From Demetria terragena DSM 11295 (GTDB lineage: Bacteria > Actinomycetota > Actinomycetes > Actinomycetales > Dermatophilaceae), in assembly GCF_000376825.1 (NCBI RefSeq), contig NZ_AQXW01000002.1, positions 140,492 through 204,491 on the forward strand: DNA of 64,000 bases, read 5' to 3'. The notes under the pieces were generated by a model. That model did no database searches and was not told where the DNA came from. It worked only from the letters and a program-made list of their open reading frames with translations. The position numbers were made by a program, and so were the translations under genes. Of the stretch, positions 54,346 to 64,000 are shown in pieces (position 1 is the stretch's first letter; each line of letters starts with the position of its first letter).

Positions 54346-55282
54346 TGCGCCACTTTCTGCGCGATGATGACCTCACGCCGAGCGAGCAGAGCGCCGTCCT
54401 TGATCGCGCGATGGCGCTGAAAGCGCAGCCTTTTAGCCAACGTCCGTTGGAGGGGCCGCGCGCGGTCGCCATGATCTTTGACAAGCCCACGTTGCGGACC
54501 CAGTTGTCCTTCTCGGTGGGCATCGCCCAGCTCGGAGGCTTCCCGATGGCTGTCGACGGTGGTCTTGCCCAGATCGGGACGCGGGAGTCCATCCCAGACG
54601 TCGCTCGGGTCGTGGGTCGCCAAGTCGCGGCGTTGGTGTGGCGCACATACGACCAGAAGCGACTTGAGGAGATGGCGGCCCACGTCGGCGTGCCGGTCGT
54701 CAACGCCCTCAGCGATGACTTCCACCCGTGTCAGATCCTCGCCGACCTGCTGACGATCCGCGAGCACCAGGGGGAGCTCGGGGGACTGACCATGGCTTAT
54801 GTCGGAGATGCCGCCAACAACATGGCAGCCTCTTACCTGCTTGGCGGCACAACTGCGGGTATGCACGTCCGCGTGGCGGGCCCGCCCTCGCACCAGCCTC
54901 CTGCTGAGGTTCTTGATCGAGCCCACGAGATCGCCACGCAGACAGGCGGATCGGTGATGGTGACGGACGACCCCGTCGCTGCTGTGATGGGTGCCGATGT
55001 GGTCATCACGGACACCTGGGTGTCGATGGGCGCGGAGCATGAGACCCAACAACGCAAGGGCGAGGGGTCGCCATTCACCAAGTTCAGCCTCGACCAGGAG
55101 CTGGTGAGCCATGCGGCTCCAGCGGCCACTGTGCTCCATTGCCTGCCCGCATACCGGGGCTATGAGATTAGCGCGGAGGTGCTGGATGGCCCACAGTCTG
55201 CGGTGTGGGACGAGGCAGAGAACCGTCTCCATGTCCAGAAGGCGTTGCTCGCTCAGTTGCTGGAGTGGCACAAGGATGCGAC

Positions 55283-55286
<4 letters not shown>
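54345..55286 (+). CDS. argF: Ornithine carbamoyltransferase
   Basis: 313 residues from ATG 54345 ([15 protein letters not shown]). The ornithine side is normal: FHPCQILADLLTI and HCLPAYRG. The carbamoyl-phosphate motif S-T-R-T-R is replaced by T-L-R-T-Q at residues 49-53 (FDKPTLRTQLSF). I recall the same form in some Micrococcales. The middle arginine and the following Thr are kept, so activity is likely. It makes citrulline. Stop overlaps argR (GTGA). Confidence 0.93.
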
Positions 55287-58484
<3,198 letters not shown>

Positions 58485-58494
58485 CGACCCCGAT

Positions 58495-58524
58495 TTGGTG
58501 TGGTCGCGATCGGTGCCGTAGTGT
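58495..58524 (+). promoter_or_regulatory. Candidate rrn promoter P1
   Basis: TTGGTG (58495-58500), 18 bp, then TAGTGT (58519-58524). It is upstream of the better P2 and about 325 bp before the 16S gene. Confidence 0.35.
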
Positions 58525-58652
58525 TCTCTTTGTCGCCGCAAGGAGGCACGGACAGCCGCCAGGCTGGCCGGTCCACGGATGACACTCCATTGGATGGCTG
58601 GGACTCCAGCACATCAGTGGGCCCAACACCAAGAGCGAAGATCCTCACCAGT

Positions 58653-58682
58653 TTGACGAGGGTGTCGCACTTCGGGTAAGTT
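58653..58682 (+). promoter_or_regulatory. Candidate rrn promoter P2
   Basis: TTGACG (58653-58658) and TAAGTT (58677-58682) are 18 bp apart, the best sigma-70-type promoter in the 58485-58848 gap. Transcription would start near 58690, leaving a 160-nt leader. Confidence 0.6.
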
Positions 58683-58848
58683 GGGCGAGTTGCTCACAAC
58701 CACAGAATCTTGCAGATTCAGGTGCGCGTGGGTGCATGTTTTTTGAGAACTCAACAGCGTGTCGAGTGATTGATGCCAAATGTTTGTTTGGTTGATCATT
58801 GTGAAACTTTTTTTGTTTCCGTTGATTCGGCCGGGTTTTTGATTTTCT
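58683..58848 (+). other. Pre-16S leader with processing stem
   Basis: The leader contains TTTGAGAACTCAACAGCGTG near 58742, a motif common in pre-16S leaders of Micrococcales. TGATTGATG (58767-58775) can pair with CATCAATCA (60489-60497) beyond the 16S gene, the likely RNase III processing stem. No protein gene is seen in 58485-58848. Confidence 0.5.
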
Positions 58849-63912
<5,064 letters not shown>

Positions 63913-63946
63913 TAATTAACCATAAGAACAAAACAAAGCATGAATA

Positions 63947-63980
63947 CGCGTCCACTATACAATATCTGAAACAACACACC
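63947..63980 (+). other. 23S processing stem, downstream arm
   Basis: CGCGTCCACTATACAA pairs with the arm at 60762-60777; the following AACAACACACC pairs with the outer part of the upstream arm. The window ends 20 bp further, before the 5S gene. Confidence 0.8.
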
Positions 63981-64000
63981 ACAACACCAAACCCCCCGTA

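Overview
The window is a stretch of a high-G+C actinobacterial chromosome. The signs are GlnE beside a GlnA2-type glutamine synthetase, a PriA-type HisA, the extra helix typical of Actinobacteria in domain III of the 23S rRNA (about 62330-62440), a 16S-23S spacer without tRNA genes, and several start codons 6-7 nt behind a TANNNT box (leaderless mRNAs). The order hisDCB-X-hisH-priA-sseB ... infC-rpmI-rplT-SpoU-pheST-argCJBDFR-argH-tyrS-rrn suggests a member of the Micrococcales, perhaps near Dermacoccaceae or Intrasporangiaceae; this taxonomic guess comes from memory of gene order, not from a search.

Layout. 1-2056: two zinc-type sugar/polyol dehydrogenases (the first truncated by the window edge) and a DeoR regulator. 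2129-6016: a small conserved protein, an MFS transporter and a secreted M6 (immune inhibitor A type) metalloprotease closed by a strong terminator. 6113-10430: glnA2-glnE. 10454-16285: a tightly overlapping histidine operon ending in sseB. 16286-29330: a 13-kb block of catabolic genes, mostly on the minus strand, with its own LacI-type regulator. A truncated second copy of the 3' end of sseB lies at its far edge (29331-29486), so the block looks acquired. 29585-34753: a secreted CocE/X-prolyl peptidase, an acyltransferase/patatin pair and dihydrolipoamide dehydrogenase. 34764-41989: a SorC-type regulator diverging from a sugar-alcohol ABC importer (no ATPase), a mannitol/arabitol dehydrogenase and xylulokinase. 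41986-43664: a DUF952 protein and another MFS transporter. 43926-58484: core genes for translation (infC with an ATC start, rpmI, rplT, rRNA methyltransferase, pheS, pheT), arginine biosynthesis with its repressor argR but no argG, and tyrS. 58485-64000: rrn promoters, 16S and 23S rRNA; the 5S gene lies beyond the window.

How parts work together. The arginine operon starts at a palindrome that overlaps the argC promoter and is the likely target of ArgR encoded in the same operon. The catabolic block carries three copies of a 16-bp operator, one beside the lacI-type gene and two in front of the operon of the other half of the block. This ties a sugar-acid dehydratase/hydrolase branch and a CoA-transferase/enoyl-CoA hydratase/flavoprotein/GntP branch into one regulon of unknown substrate. 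The most unusual single feature is an in-frame array of 18-bp repeats inside pheT, adding about 45 residues, which appears to have grown from a dispersed GGTTGAGCTTGTCGAAACC-type element. Stretches longer than 300 bases without a protein gene are only the rrn leader (58485-58848), the rRNA genes and the 16S-23S spacer (60379-60795).
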